Shown: positions 19,574-29,311 of the stretch, in pieces
Position numbering within the stretch: position 1 is the stretch's first letter
Layout: every line of letters starts with the position of its first letter
NCBI RefSeq assembly: GCF_900109605.1
Contig: NZ_FOAM01000002.1
Span: 186,001 to 250,000, forward strand
Direction of reading: 5' to 3'
DNA from: Xaviernesmea oryzae
GTDB taxonomy: Bacteria > Pseudomonadota > Alphaproteobacteria > Rhizobiales > Rhizobiaceae
Length of the DNA stretch: 64,000 nt
Made by a program: the position numbers and the translations under genes
Notes under the pieces: model-generated
What the model saw: the letters and a program-made list of their open reading frames with translations, nothing else
What the model was told of the DNA's origin: nothing
Databases searched by the model: none

Positions 19574-19898
19574 GGGGCCTGTTCCTCAACAAGTGTTCCT
19601 GTTTTGTTCTTTAGCTGATTTGCGAATCGCCTGCAAGTCTTCTTTCGCCACCTTGGCTGTGCCAGCGTGGGGTGGATTGGGTGCGTGAAGGATGATGAAA
19701 GGGGGGCGGAAATCAGTGCGGTTCTGAGCACGTCATGTCTCGATGGCGACGCAGAGGAAACGTAGCTGCCACTTCGCCATCGGCTGGAGAATATAATTGA
19801 CTGCTGACGGCTGTTTTAAGATTTCGGCTATTCTCGAGAAAATATAGGCCGAGCAGCCCGGAAAAATATCTTTTTCAGGTCCTGCCGTTCAGCTGTGA
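19574..19898. other. no recognisable gene
   Basis: These 325 bases lie between two small leftward genes. I see no coding frame with a credible start, no RNA gene and no clear terminator. Confidence 0.4.
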
Positions 19899-20123
19899 TC
19901 AGTGCGCTTTATCGGATACGTCGGTCCATTCGGGCGTCGTTGTCTGTGCCCGGTTCGTCGGGTAGGGAGACAGGCAATGGTCGGTGGCATGGAGCAGATC
20001 GCGTGAACGATCCAGGCGCTTTTGTGTGCGCGATGTGATTGTGAGCAACTCATCGCGGTCACGCTCAATTTTCAGCGCGGTGATCCGTGCAAGGCTGGTC
20101 GTTGCTGTCAGGCTCGGCCGCAT
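19899..20123 (-). CDS. small hypothetical protein, 74 residues
   Basis: Not recognised. The protein is basic and helical, with a heptad-like segment TSLARITALKIERDRDELLT followed by SRTQKRLDRSRDLLH, and a polar C-terminus. The start is set at MRPSLTATTS because a strong GAGGGAG ribosome-binding site sits 8 bases upstream; the frame is open further up, into the next gene's promoter. It is divergent from the gene at 20230. Confidence 0.5.
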   Translation of the reverse strand: MRPSLTATTSLARITALKIERDRDELLTITSRTQKRLDRSRDLLHATDHCLSPYPTNRAQTTTPEWTDVSDKAH

Positions 20124-20229
20124 GGACAAATCTCCCTCGATTGTCGCTGGCGAATATTTATCCGCTAGGCGGAACGCATTGCCGCGCTCTTTGTTCGGAT
20201 CATGGTCAATTTTCCGGACACAAAGCATC

Positions 20230-20436
20230 ATGCCCTATACGCAGGCGGATTTTCAGCGAGCGGACCAGGCCGTAAGACGCGCGGAGGAGCGCGTTTTGCG
20301 GCAGGAACGATTGATGAGCCGCTTACGGTCCCGCGGCGTCGGGATGCGGGAGGCAGACCGCCTTCTCGTACAGTTCTATGAGGCCTTGGACATCCAGCGC
20401 CGCTATCAGAACATGGTCAAGCGCGATCTGCGTTGA
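20230..20436 (+). CDS. small hypothetical protein, 68 residues
   Basis: Not recognised. An Arg-rich helical protein (FQRADQAVRRAEERVLRQER, then LVQFYEALDIQRRYQNMVKR) likely to form a helical hairpin or coiled coil. No strong Shine-Dalgarno is seen before the ATG at 20230; the frame is open further upstream, but that part overlaps the divergent gene. Codon use resembles the neighbours. Confidence 0.45.
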   Translation: MPYTQADFQRADQAVRRAEERVLRQERLMSRLRSRGVGMREADRLLVQFYEALDIQRRYQNMVKRDLR

Positions 20437-20661
20437 TCCAACTCTTCTCCAGCCTGTCTCGCTGGCAAGTCCTCTACAGCATTGTTCTTCGTCTTGATCG
20501 CAAAGCTCTGCCTGTATAAAAGATAGTTATCAATTAAGAGGGAATGAAAACGCGCAGCGCTTTTGCGGGAAGAGGGACGTCCTGGTGATGCGGCATCGAG
20601 CCTTGTCGGACATCGAGAGCAATCGCTCCCGATCGGAATGTGATGGCGGAAGGGCTTCCGC

Positions 20662-22260
20662 ATGATTGAAGACAGTCTGCATCTGGAGGACGAAGCAAGT
20701 CTCGCTTGCGATCTCTGCATCATTGGCGCTGGCCCGGCGGGGATCGCGCTGGCCAGGAAGGCGGCCTCGCCATCCTGCCGGGTGATTCTGCTCGAAAGCG
20801 GCGGGCTGGAGGTCGAAGAGGATCTCCAGGTGCTCAACAAGGGCTTCTCATCCCCGCTGAATCTGAAAGGCATGGAAGAGGGCCGCGCGCGGGCGCTGGG
20901 CGGAGCAGGGCGCCTCTGGGCCGGGCAATGCCTGCCTTTCGACGACATCGATTTCGCGCAGCGCCCTTGGGTGGCCCATAGCGGCTGGCCGATCGACGCG
21001 GCGCAGCTGCAGCCTTTCGTCGACGAGGCCAAGCGCTTTTTCTGTGTCGAGGAGGATGTCTTCGATGCACGGAATTACGGTCTCTTCGGGCTTCAGGCTC
21101 CGCCTTGGCAGGCAGACCGGCTCAAGGCGATGTTCACCGTCTACACACCTGATGTCGATGTCGGCAAAACCCATTTTGCCGCCCTGAAGGCGGACGCCAA
21201 CGTTACGGTGCTGCTCCATGCAACGGCCACCGAGATCCGCACCGACGAGACGGGTACGGTGACCTCTGGCGTGGCCGTGAAGACTTGGAGCGGCAAGTCC
21301 CTGACGATCAATGCGCCGGTGGTTGCCCTATGCGCCGGCGGGCTGGAAAATGCCCGTCTCCTGCTTCTGTCCCGCTCGGTCAATCCCAAGGGGCTTGGCA
21401 ACGAGCATGATCTCGTGGGCCGCTTTTTCCAGGATCATCCGAACGGGATCACGGCAACGCTCACCTCGGATGGAGCGCATCTCCAAGATCGATTCCGGCT
21501 GCTCTATCGTCGGGACAAGCGCTATTTTCCGAAATTCGCCCTGTCTGAAACGCTCCAGCGCGAGCGGCAGGTCCTCAATGCCAATGCGCATCTTGTCTTC
21601 GACTATCCGAGCGAGAGCGGCATGGCCTCGTTGCAGGAGATTGTGCGCGGCATCCGAGCCCAGCGCTTGCCGGATCGGATGCGCGCGCATATCTGGCGTT
21701 TGCTGCGCGATTTTCCCGATGTCGCCGCCGCCGCCTGGCGCCGTCTCCAGGGCCAGTCGCCACGCGCCAAACCCTCCGCCGTCCATCTGCAATGCTATCT
21801 CGAGCAGGAACCTTCGGCACAAAACCGCGTCCAACTTGACGAGACCAGGCGCGACCGGCTCGGCGTGCCGATGGTCAAGGTGACCTGGGACGTTGGGACA
21901 CTCGAGCGCGAGACGCTGACGACCATCACCCAGACCGCAATCGACGAGTTCCACCGTCTCGGCCTCGGCGACTTCAAGATGGCGGACTGGCTGACGGCGC
22001 CCGGTGATGCGTGGAAAGCGCAGCTCAGTGATTGCAACCACCATGCCGGCACGACAAAAATGGCGCGCGACGCGCGTGATGGCGTCGTCGATACCGATGG
22101 CCAGGTCTTTGGCGTCAAAGGGCTCTATGCCTGTGGCGGCAGCACATTCCCTACATCCGGTTACGCCAACCCGACCCTCGTCATCGTCGCCCTAGCCCTT
22201 CGGCTCGGTGACCATCTGAGACAGCGGCACGAAGAGACCGGGGTGCGGGCGGTGGCTTGA
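20662..22260 (+). CDS. GMC family FAD-dependent oxidoreductase
   Basis: A 532-residue glucose-methanol-choline family oxidoreductase. The FAD dinucleotide-binding motif is CIIGAGPAGIALARKA (about 19-34) followed by LLESGG. The GMC C-terminal domain shows NHHAGTTKMARD, with the catalytic His, and CGGSTFPTSGYANPTLVIVAL. The substrate is unknown; alcohols or sugars are likely for this family. The start MIEDSLHLED is 15-20 residues before the FAD motif, as expected. A 225-base AT-rich stretch lies upstream (20510-20545 especially). Confidence 0.9.
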   Translation: MIEDSLHLEDEASLACDLCIIGAGPAGIALARKAASPSCRVILLESGGLEVEEDLQVLNKGFSSPLNLKGMEEGRARALGGAGRLWAGQCLPFDDIDFAQRPWVAHSGWPIDAAQLQPFVDEAKRFFCVEEDVFDARNYGLFGLQAPPWQADRLKAMFTVYTPDVDVGKTHFAALKADANVTVLLHATATEIRTDETGTVTSGVAVKTWSGKSLTINAPVVALCAGGLENARLLLLSRSVNPKGLGNEHDLVGRFFQDHPNGITATLTSDGAHLQDRFRLLYRRDKRYFPKFALSETLQRERQVLNANAHLVFDYPSESGMASLQEIVRGIRAQRLPDRMRAHIWRLLRDFPDVAAAAWRRLQGQSPRAKPSAVHLQCYLEQEPSAQNRVQLDETRRDRLGVPMVKVTWDVGTLERETLTTITQTAIDEFHRLGLGDFKMADWLTAPGDAWKAQLSDCNHHAGTTKMARDARDGVVDTDGQVFGVKGLYACGGSTFPTSGYANPTLVIVALALRLGDHLRQRHEETGVRAVA

Positions 22261-22662
22261 GCCCGGCTTTGAGAGCCTCGGCAAGAAGAGCCTACGAGAT
22301 CGCCTGATCCGCCTGCCGCATTTTTTGGGAGGAGTCTTCCGCCTGTTGTTTCCCTGCAGCCCTATATCAGCTTTGCCGGCTGCGTTTCTGTGGCTGAGCG
22401 CATGCACTGGGCAGGGCGGCCGCAGCGGTGATTGCGACGGCGGTGACGCGTCCGTTCGAGATGACGCGTCACTGCAAGTTTGCCATGCCCATAACCTCCG
22501 TCACGGACCTCTGTCCCAAGTTCGTCAACGCGCGTTATGGATGGCAGTTGGCGGAAGAAGCCGTCAAAAAGCGGCTCGTGGGACTTTGGTGGGACTCGAT
22601 GTGGTTCTCCCTGCATTTGCGCCTTTTATCGTCCTTTTTGCCAAGAAAATTCCGGACGGGGG
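22261..22662. other. no recognisable gene
   Basis: About 400 bases between the GMC gene and the tRNA-Pro promoter. Short frames occur on both strands but lack family resemblance and good starts. Confidence 0.4.
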
Positions 22663-22690
22663 CTTGCGCCTAAACACCCGGTCCTATAGG
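22663..22690 (+). promoter_or_regulatory. probable promoter of tRNA-Pro
   Basis: CTTGCG (22663-22668) and TATAGG (22685-22690) are spaced by 16 bases and end 13 bases before the tRNA, which fits a short tRNA leader. Confidence 0.5.
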
Positions 22691-22703
22691 GATTTCGCCG
22701 TGT

Positions 22704-22780
<77 letters not shown>

Positions 22781-22899
22781 TTTTTCCAGAGAGCCCCCTA
22801 GCTCTGGATCCTCTTCTCAAAAGAGACACAGGCCTTCCACCCTCATTCATTGGGTGAGTTTGGGCACTTCGAGCATCAGCTCCCTGCGATATAGATTTG

Positions 22900-22942
22900 T
22901 CACATTCGCGCGTTGACCATACTCGTTCTCGCGAAAATGTGA
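22900..22942. repeat. imperfect inverted repeat upstream of BA14K gene
   Basis: TCACATTCGCG (22900-22910) is repeated in inverse orientation as CGCGAAAATGTGA (22930-22942), with two extra bases in the right arm. It could be an operator or an RNA stem; it lies just upstream of the GGAAC promoter element. Confidence 0.35.
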
Positions 22943-22953
22943 TGTCGTCCCGC

Positions 22954-22979
22954 GGAACGCTTGCCCGTCCCAAAGCATT
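22954..22979 (+). promoter_or_regulatory. candidate EcfG/RpoE2-type promoter for the BA14K gene
   Basis: GGAAC at 22954 is followed after 19 bases by TT, matching the rhizobial stress sigma consensus GGAAC-N18/19-TT. It is about 100 bases before the ATG at 23080. Confidence 0.4.
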
Positions 22980-23079
22980 GTTTTCCCACAGCTCCTGTGC
23001 TGCCATCCGGCGTGACATGGAGTGTGTTCCAGTTGAGAGCGCGGCCGCCAGTTCGAAGCTGCGCCGGAAGGGAGAAGCA

Positions 23080-23553
23080 ATGAAGAAAATCCTTGCCCTC
23101 ATCATGTCTGCAGCCATGGCTCTGCCTGTGGCATTGCCGGCTCAAGCCATGCCGCGTGCACCGATTGCCGTTGCGCAGGATACATCCGACGTGATCCAAG
23201 TCGACAATCACCGTCGCTGGCGTCCGCATCATGGCTATCATCGCGGCTGGCGTGGCGATCATGGCTGGCGTCACGATGGTCGACGCCATTGGCGCGGTGA
23301 CCGTGGCTGGTATCGCGATCGCTCCTATTATCGCCATCGTGACCGTAGCTGGGGCATTCCCCTCGGCGCGCTGGCTGCTGGCGCCATCATCGGCGGGGCC
23401 ATCGCCGCTCCGCCACCGCCACGCCGGATCTATCGTAGCGCCGGCAATGCCCATGTGAACTGGTGCTATGCGCGCTATCGCTCGTATCGCGCCTATGACA
23501 ACACGTTCCAGCCCAATTACGGGCCGCGCCGTCAGTGCTATTCGCCCTATTAA
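23080..23553 (+). CDS. exported BA14K family protein
   Basis: A 157-residue secreted or envelope protein of the BA14K family, named after an immunoreactive Brucella protein. Order: Sec signal [20 protein letters not shown] ending near PAQA; a His/Arg/Trp/Gly-rich low-complexity zone (about 45-95); a short hydrophobic segment [14 protein letters not shown] (possible membrane anchor); and the BA14K motif [16 protein letters not shown] at the C-terminus with paired cysteines. The ATG follows AAGGGAG at good spacing. An upstream open extension is not a signal peptide. Confidence 0.9.
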   Translation: MKKILALIMSAAMALPVALPAQAMPRAPIAVAQDTSDVIQVDNHRRWRPHHGYHRGWRGDHGWRHDGRRHWRGDRGWYRDRSYYRHRDRSWGIPLGALAAGAIIGGAIAAPPPPRRIYRSAGNAHVNWCYARYRSYRAYDNTFQPNYGPRRQCYSPY

Positions 23554-23581
23554 CGGCTTGCCAACGCCTATCATCATGAAG

Positions 23582-23614
23582 AAGGGGCGGGCACCGTGAT
23601 GCCTGCCCTTTTTC
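23582..23614 (+). terminator. intrinsic terminator after BA14K gene
   Basis: An imperfect stem of AAGGGG-CGGGCA with TGCCTG-CCCTT, followed by TTTTTCT. It lies about 30 bases after the stop codon. Confidence 0.65.
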
Positions 23615-23751
23615 TATGGTACGGTAACTTTGAGGTCGCGCGGGCAAAGCGCGGCCAGCCCACTTCACAACATTGCCTGCAACGTGTCGATGCCCATGCT
23701 CGGCGGTTCAAGTCCGTCGGGCTGCCTGTCTGGTTGCCAAGTCTGATCCCG

Positions 23752-24975
23752 TCAGATCGTTCGGCGACGCCATCGCGCTTCCAGGCCAGCGCAGCCCCAG
23801 AGAATGCCGAACAGCAGATAGGCGTGGCGCCAATGGTCGATGTCGATGACATTGCCAATGCCGGCATGGCCCATCAACGCGATCCAGGCGATCATCAGAT
23901 ACGGTTGCCAGGGGCGGTTATACAGCAGTAGGCGAAAACCGATCGCGACTGTGCTGATCATCAGCGTGACATAAGCGGCAAAGCCAAGCCAGCCGTAGGT
24001 GGTCAGGCACTTGAGCCAGATATTGTGCTCGTCTTCCGGAAAGATCTTGCTGAATTCGAGCGGGCCGATCCCGAGCGGCCTTTCCAGCATCATGCGAAAG
24101 CCGATCCGATGGCGCTCGAAGCGCCCAAGATGGCCGCCATCATACTCCTGCACGAGTTGCGAGCGGTTGGAAAACAGATTGGCGACCTGCGGCAGCTGTA
24201 GCGCCAGGCCGATGGCAATCAGCATCGCCATCGCACCGCAAAGCGCCATGGTCAGCATCCGCACGCGGAACAGGCCGGATCGCTCCTTGATCAGCATGAC
24301 GAGGACCAGCGTCGGCACGGCAAAGACGTAGAGCCCCCAGGCGGCGCGCGAGAAGGAGAGAAAGACTCCCAGCGCCAGGATCAGGATACCGGCGGCACGC
24401 AAAGGCAGGTCGATCAGCCTGCCCTTCAGCACGGCATGGATCAGATAGAGCGAAGGGACCAGGAGAAACGGCCCGAAGACGTTCGGATCCTGGAACGCGC
24501 CTTTGGCGCGATCATAAAGGGTGAAAATCTCCCCGCCGGGCAGGAGGTGGAAATAGCCGAGAATGCCGAGGATGGCGGTGATCACCGCTGCCGCGGTCCA
24601 GGCCTTGAAGATCACGTTAAGACGTTCGGCCCGTGCTTCGATGACACTGGCAAAGAAGATTGATGTCAGCGCCAGAAAGCCTGACACGGCCATGTACATC
24701 GGCCCGATATCCAGCTCCTTCACGACGGTGAGCGACATCAACCCACCGATCATGAAGATGAGCAGCAGGGCCGCCAGAGGGGCCGTCGTGCGGGATATGC
24801 GCAGGCCGAGCGGTGCCCAAAGCGCGATCAGAGCCGCCATCATCAGCTCGTAAGGCGCCGGCTCCACCAGCACGAAGCCAGACAGAAAGACGCCAAAGCC
24901 GAGCGTCGCGCTGGCCACGCGCTCGGCGCTGATGCGCAGGCTAGGCGCCAGATCCTGGTCGGCCGAAAGCGTCAA
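23752..24975 (-). CDS. O-antigen ligase/polymerase family membrane protein (Wzy/WaaL type)
   Basis: A 407-residue protein with about ten membrane helices. The Wzy_C signature region is a large periplasmic loop containing GGHLGRFERHRIGFRMMLER, then PLGIGPLEFSKIFPEDEHNI. Such proteins polymerise or ligate polysaccharide repeat units at the periplasmic face. The start is a TTG overlapping the upstream stop (TTGA), with GGAG 8 bases before it; an earlier TTG at 25047 is possible. It is translationally coupled to the sugar-phosphate transferase, so the two act in one pathway. UPP synthesis, as in Agrobacterium, is one candidate. Confidence 0.82.
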   Translation of the reverse strand: MTLSADQDLAPSLRISAERVASATLGFGVFLSGFVLVEPAPYELMMAALIALWAPLGLRISRTTAPLAALLLIFMIGGLMSLTVVKELDIGPMYMAVSGFLALTSIFFASVIEARAERLNVIFKAWTAAAVITAILGILGYFHLLPGGEIFTLYDRAKGAFQDPNVFGPFLLVPSLYLIHAVLKGRLIDLPLRAAGILILALGVFLSFSRAAWGLYVFAVPTLVLVMLIKERSGLFRVRMLTMALCGAMAMLIAIGLALQLPQVANLFSNRSQLVQEYDGGHLGRFERHRIGFRMMLERPLGIGPLEFSKIFPEDEHNIWLKCLTTYGWLGFAAYVTLMISTVAIGFRLLLYNRPWQPYLMIAWIALMGHAGIGNVIDIDHWRHAYLLFGILWGCAGLEARWRRRTI

Positions 24976-26528
24976 TAAGCATTCTCCGTGTTCAGAAGCC
25001 GGAAGGGCGTCAGGAACAGGATTTTCAGGTCGAACCAGAGCGACCAATTTTCGATGTAATAGAGGTCATGCGCGGTGCGGAACCTGATCTTGTCGTCGCT
25101 GTCGATCTCGCCGCGCCAGCCATTGATCTGCGCCCAGCCGGTGACGCCGGGCTTGACGCGGTGACGCGCGAAATAGCTCTCGACAATGTCGACATAGGTG
25201 AGATCGGCCGTCTGCGCGGCCACCGCATGGGGGCGGGGGCCGACAAGGGAGAGCTCGCCGCGCAGCACGTTGAAGAGCTGCGGCAGCTCGTCGATCGAGG
25301 TTTTGCGCAGGACGCGCCCGACCGGCGTTACCCGAGGATCGCCGCGCGTGACCGCGCGTTTCGCCGTGGGATCGCTGCGATCGGTGTACATCGACCGAAA
25401 TTTGAAAACGTCGATCTCCTGGTTATTGAAGCCATGCCGCTTCTGCTTGAAGAAGACCGGCCCCGCAGAGGAGAGCTTCACCGCAATGGCCGCGCCGATC
25501 ATCACCGGCCAGAGCAGGCAGAGCGCGACAATCGTGAAGACGATATCGAAGGTTCGTTTCGCGACCGAGTCCCAGTCGGCAATCGGCTTGTCGAAGATGT
25601 CGAGCATCCTCACATCGCCCAGATGGGAATAGTTGCGTGGCCGAAAGCGTAGATTGTTGGCATGGGCGGCAAGCCGGATGTCGACCGGCAGTACCCAGAG
25701 CTTGCGCAGCAGCTGCATGATCCGCTCTTCGGCCGACAGCGGCAAAGCGATAATCAGCATGTCGATGCGCGTTGCGCGGCCGAATTCCACCAGCTCGGCA
25801 AAGGTGCCGAGCTTGGGATAGCCCGCGACCACATCGGGCGACCGACCGGAGGATTTGCGGTCGTCGAAAATGCCGCAGATGCGGATGTCGCCTTCCGGTT
25901 CGGTCTCCAGCGCGCGGATCAAGGTCTTGGCCGGCTCACCGCCGCCGACGATGACGACGCGCCGCTCCATCAGGCCCTTTCGAGCCCAGCGTCCAATGGC
26001 TGCCGACAGCAGAAACCTGCCGGCGGCAAGCGCGACGAGACCCGTGCAAAACCAGATCGCCAGCCATCGAACGGACGGTGCTTCGCCAAGGAGCAGATAG
26101 GGCACGGGCGCCGTAAGCGCGCAGACGAGTGTCCAGGCGCCGAGAACCCGGGGCAGGGTACGCATGGCGGCGCGCAATGCGGGGCGTTGATAGGCATCTG
26201 CCAGCTGCAGGCAGAAGATCGCCAGCAAGGCGGCGCTTACGCAAAGCAACGTCGGTCCGTGCCAGCTGCTCTGCGTTTCGAGGCCGGCAGCCATCGTCGC
26301 GACAGCGCCGGCACCGGCCAGGAGGAGAAATTCGCCGATTCGCGTCATCCCCGGAATCATCGTCGGGGGGTAGGCCTGATGGCGAAACTGTTCTGCCACT
26401 TGGCGTGCCAGGGTATTCAGCTCCACAGGCGTGGACGCGCCGCCCGGCGGATGGCCGGCAACCGCATCGGGCACAATCGCCGCTGCCGGGCTGGGCTCGG
26501 CTTTGCGGGAGGGAGAGGCTTCGGTCAT
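24972..26528 (-). CDS. undecaprenyl-phosphate sugar-1-phosphate transferase (polyprenyl glycosylphosphotransferase)
   Basis: Starts polysaccharide repeat-unit synthesis by moving a hexose-1-phosphate onto undecaprenyl phosphate at the inner membrane. About 518 residues. Order: a disordered Pro/Ala-rich N-terminus, four or so membrane helices (about 80-200), a CoA-binding-like Rossmann domain with RRVVIVGGGEPAKTLIRALE, a fifth helix, and the bacterial sugar transferase domain: KRTFDIVFT, KQKRHGFNNQEIDVFKFRSM, TSIDELPQLFNVLRGELSLV and GPRPHAV. The start MTEASPSRK is the first ATG; a TTG lies 11 codons upstream. In content it resembles UppE of the Agrobacterium UPP pathway. Confidence 0.9.
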   Translation of the reverse strand: MTEASPSRKAEPSPAAAIVPDAVAGHPPGGASTPVELNTLARQVAEQFRHQAYPPTMIPGMTRIGEFLLLAGAGAVATMAAGLETQSSWHGPTLLCVSAALLAIFCLQLADAYQRPALRAAMRTLPRVLGAWTLVCALTAPVPYLLLGEAPSVRWLAIWFCTGLVALAAGRFLLSAAIGRWARKGLMERRVVIVGGGEPAKTLIRALETEPEGDIRICGIFDDRKSSGRSPDVVAGYPKLGTFAELVEFGRATRIDMLIIALPLSAEERIMQLLRKLWVLPVDIRLAAHANNLRFRPRNYSHLGDVRMLDIFDKPIADWDSVAKRTFDIVFTIVALCLLWPVMIGAAIAVKLSSAGPVFFKQKRHGFNNQEIDVFKFRSMYTDRSDPTAKRAVTRGDPRVTPVGRVLRKTSIDELPQLFNVLRGELSLVGPRPHAVAAQTADLTYVDIVESYFARHRVKPGVTGWAQINGWRGEIDSDDKIRFRTAHDLYYIENWSLWFDLKILFLTPFRLLNTENAY

Positions 26529-26647
26529 GATGGTGCGCTTTGCCGGATGACGTCGCGGCAACCATAGGCATCAAGGCGCTAATAAATTTTTACCTCGAGC
26601 GTCTTGAGCGATGATTGCTGGGGACAATGCCACAGGCGGGATCGATG

Positions 26648-27529
26648 TCAGACCGGAGACAGAATTGCATCGCGCTGCTGTGCGCCCTGCGCAGACAGGC
26701 CATTTGTCCCGCCGCCGTCGAGCCGCAGGCCGAAGCCCTGCATCAGGCGGCGCGCGGCGAAATCGGGCGTGCCGGATGTAAACAACCCGCGATCCTCGCC
26801 ATGATCGGCTTGCGCATCACTGAGAGAGGGCACCAGGCGGCGCGCCTGGCGGGCGATTGCCTCGGCCGGATCCAGCCAATCGACGGGCCATGGCGCAAGC
26901 CTGCGAAAGAGATTGGCCAGGAAGGGATAATGCGTGCAGGCCAGCACGACGATGTCGGTGCGTGCTCCGTCCCGGACGGTAAAGCAGGGCGCGATCTCGG
27001 CAAGCACCGCCGCGTCGTCCAATGTCTCGCCTCGCATATAGGCCTCGGCCATGCGCGCGAGTTGGGGTGAGCCGACCAGATTGACGATGCAGCGGCTGGC
27101 GAAGGACTGGATCAGATCGCGCGTATAGGCGCGCTGAACTGTGCCCGGGGTCGCCAGGACAGAGACGAGCCCGGAACGGGTTCGCTCCGCCGCCGGCTTG
27201 ATGGCCGGCACCGTGCCGACGAAGCGCATCCGCGGAAAGGCGACCCGCAGCGCCGCGCCTGCCAGCGTGAAGGCGGTGTTGCAGGCGATCACGCAGACCT
27301 CCGGGCGGAAGCGGTCGATCAGATCGGCGAAAAGGGCAAGCAGCCGCTCCGTCAAGGCCTGCTCCGGCCAGTCGCCATAGGGAAAGCCGGCATCATCGGC
27401 CACATAGATAAAGGCCCGCTCGGGAATCAGCACCCGCGCCTCGCGCAGCACGGTGAGCCCGCCGATGCCGCTGTCGAAGATCAGCACCGGCTGTGCCGAA
27501 TCGGAAGGAGCGGAGCCTGCATCATTCAT
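26648..27529 (-). CDS. murI: glutamate racemase
   Basis: Supplies D-glutamate for peptidoglycan. The 293-residue protein has the [14 protein letters not shown] motif with the conserved Asp-Ser, and the two catalytic cysteines in VIACNTAFT and [10 protein letters not shown]. The start [10 protein letters not shown] overlaps the end of the methyltransferase gene upstream (ATGAATGA), so the two are coupled. The C-terminal 20 residues are Gly/Gln-rich and less conserved. Confidence 0.94.
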   Translation of the reverse strand: MNDAGSAPSDSAQPVLIFDSGIGGLTVLREARVLIPERAFIYVADDAGFPYGDWPEQALTERLLALFADLIDRFRPEVCVIACNTAFTLAGAALRVAFPRMRFVGTVPAIKPAAERTRSGLVSVLATPGTVQRAYTRDLIQSFASRCIVNLVGSPQLARMAEAYMRGETLDDAAVLAEIAPCFTVRDGARTDIVVLACTHYPFLANLFRRLAPWPVDWLDPAEAIARQARRLVPSLSDAQADHGEDRGLFTSGTPDFAARRLMQGFGLRLDGGGTNGLSAQGAQQRDAILSPV

Positions 27530-28358
27530 CGTGCGGTGCAGCCTCGTTCGGCTTCCTGCGGACGGTTTCATGGGCCGCCAGCGAGCCACGCGGCGCGTCC
27601 CGCGTAAAGCGATCCAACGAGGAAATAACGCCTCGGATCACCTGAATTTCGGTCAGGCTGAAGCCCGGACGCGTGAGCATGGCGCGCAGATTTTCCACCA
27701 GCTTCGGCTTTTTCTCCGGCGGGCGGAAATAGCCGCGCGCATCGAGCGCCTCCTCGATATGGTCGAACAGCCCATGGAGATGGGTCTTTGTCGCTGGTGG
27801 CTGCTCGGGCGCCTGAAACGGCACCGCGTCGAGCGATTCCAGGCCGGATCTCATCCACTCATAAGACATCAGCAAAACCGCCTGCGCCAGGTTGAGCGAG
27901 GCGAAGGCGGGGTTGACCGGAAAAGTGACGATCTCGTCTGCCAGCGCAATCTCGTCATTGGTCAGCCCCGTGCGCTCGCGCCCGAACAGGATGCCCACCG
28001 GCTGGCCGGCGCGAAAGCGGGCACGAAGCGTATCCGCCGCCACGCCAGGGGCGCGCACCTCCTTGAAGCCGTCGCGGTCGCGCGCGGTCGTGGCGTAAAC
28101 GAATTGCAGATCCGCGACGGCCTCGCGCGTGGTGTCATAGACCTTCGCGCCGTCGATCACATGGTCGGCACGGCTGGCGGCGGCCCGGGCCTTTTCGCTC
28201 GGCCAGCCGTCACGCGGGGAGACGAGCCGCAGCTCCGCCAGGCCGAAATTGGCCATGGCGCGCGCCACCATGCCGATATTTTCGCCAAGCTGCGGATGGA
28301 CGAGAATGATCGCCGGCCCTTCGGCCAGAAGCGGCTTCTCGCTGTTCGTTCCTGCCAT
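27522..28358 (-). CDS. SPOUT RNA methyltransferase, TrmH family group 1 (TrmJ-like)
   Basis: A SAM-dependent 2'-O-ribose methyltransferase; TrmJ modifies position 32 of tRNAs, and that substrate is inferred. The 278 residues show the family order [39 protein letters not shown], then the knot: [16 protein letters not shown] and [20 protein letters not shown]. The C-terminal extension (about 180-278) carries helices. The start MAGTNSEKP is preferred to an upstream in-frame start. It overlaps murI by 8 bases. Confidence 0.9.
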   Translation of the reverse strand: MAGTNSEKPLLAEGPAIILVHPQLGENIGMVARAMANFGLAELRLVSPRDGWPSEKARAAASRADHVIDGAKVYDTTREAVADLQFVYATTARDRDGFKEVRAPGVAADTLRARFRAGQPVGILFGRERTGLTNDEIALADEIVTFPVNPAFASLNLAQAVLLMSYEWMRSGLESLDAVPFQAPEQPPATKTHLHGLFDHIEEALDARGYFRPPEKKPKLVENLRAMLTRPGFSLTEIQVIRGVISSLDRFTRDAPRGSLAAHETVRRKPNEAAPHDE

Positions 28359-28489
28359 GTCCGTCCAGATCCTTTTTCCAGGCGGCAGCCGGCGCATCGG
28401 CCGCGGCTGCCGAAAAAGCCGTTCCTCTACTGCAGAATCACGGCAACCCCAAGCATCCTGTCGCTCATTGGCGTTTCCGGCCGCCTACA

Positions 28490-29089
28490 CTATTGCGCGT
28501 CCTTGCCGGCTTCCTCGGCAGCCACCCGGGCAATTTCGTCCAGTTCGCCCTTGAGCGAGCCTGCCGCATCCGGGCGGACGATGTCGTCGATCACAGGGCG
28601 GCCGTCTTCCTCGACCATGCGGAAGATCAGGGTGCTGCGGTCCGGTGGCGGTGCCCCTTCCTCGGCCAGGCAATGCTTGTTGTCGAAGCTGACGTCGACC
28701 GGCGTCACGGCCGCTTCCGCCGGCTTCTGTTCGATGCGCACATCCTGAAGCGTGCAGCTGTCCTGGCCGCTGACGACGACGTCGTAGTCGAAGGGCGAAC
28801 TGCTGTCTTCATAGGCTGGAAATTTCGCCGCCGCCGCATAGGCGCGGTTGAAGTCGCGGCTGTAGATCCGCTTCAGCCGCTCGGCATCGAAATAATCACG
28901 GGTTTCACCGGCCGGCGTTTCCGACCAGCCGCGCTCGGCCTCGTCCATGATCTCGCGCACCGGCCCCGTCATATCGGCCGCCCAGGCTGCAGAGGCACTG
29001 CCCGAAAGCGCCAGCACCAGCGCCAGGCCGGCCGGCCGCAGCCGTGCGACCATTGTCCCGTCGCGCGTCATCCGTTTTACCGTCTCCAT
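28490..29089 (-). CDS. exported hypothetical protein
   Basis: Not assigned. A 199-residue protein with a signal peptide: basic N-terminus [11 protein letters not shown], a hydrophobic core [20 protein letters not shown], and likely cleavage at AWA-AD near residue 38. The mature part is acidic, with [20 protein letters not shown], a short [12 protein letters not shown] segment and one Cys pair (DSCTL and NKHCLAEE). The layout is faintly like DUF3828-type exported proteins, but I cannot confirm that. It reads away from icd, across a 222-base divergent region, and toward the methyltransferase gene. Confidence 0.75.
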   Translation of the reverse strand: METVKRMTRDGTMVARLRPAGLALVLALSGSASAAWAADMTGPVREIMDEAERGWSETPAGETRDYFDAERLKRIYSRDFNRAYAAAAKFPAYEDSSSPFDYDVVVSGQDSCTLQDVRIEQKPAEAAVTPVDVSFDNKHCLAEEGAPPPDRSTLIFRMVEEDGRPVIDDIVRPDAAGSLKGELDEIARVAAEEAGKDAQ

Positions 29090-29311
29090 TGGTCCGCCCC
29101 TTGTCATTGCACCCATGCCCTGGTGTTCGCGCCGGTCCCCATGGCCGGCTTGCACCGCTGTTCTTGCCCGTCAATCATGTCGGAAAATGGAAGGCCGAAC
29201 GCGCTTTGCCTTGTCATCAGGCAATGCTATAGCGCAAGCACTCACGCTTTCACCAACGGGCCTCGTGTCTCAACGATCACGGCCCCAACTTCCAAGCACA
29301 GAGGCAATTCC

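Noticed and set aside
28493-29311. Long N-terminal extension of icd
   Set aside because: In frame and open, but it lies antisense to the exported protein gene; all isocitrate dehydrogenases of this type start at MIKIKV.
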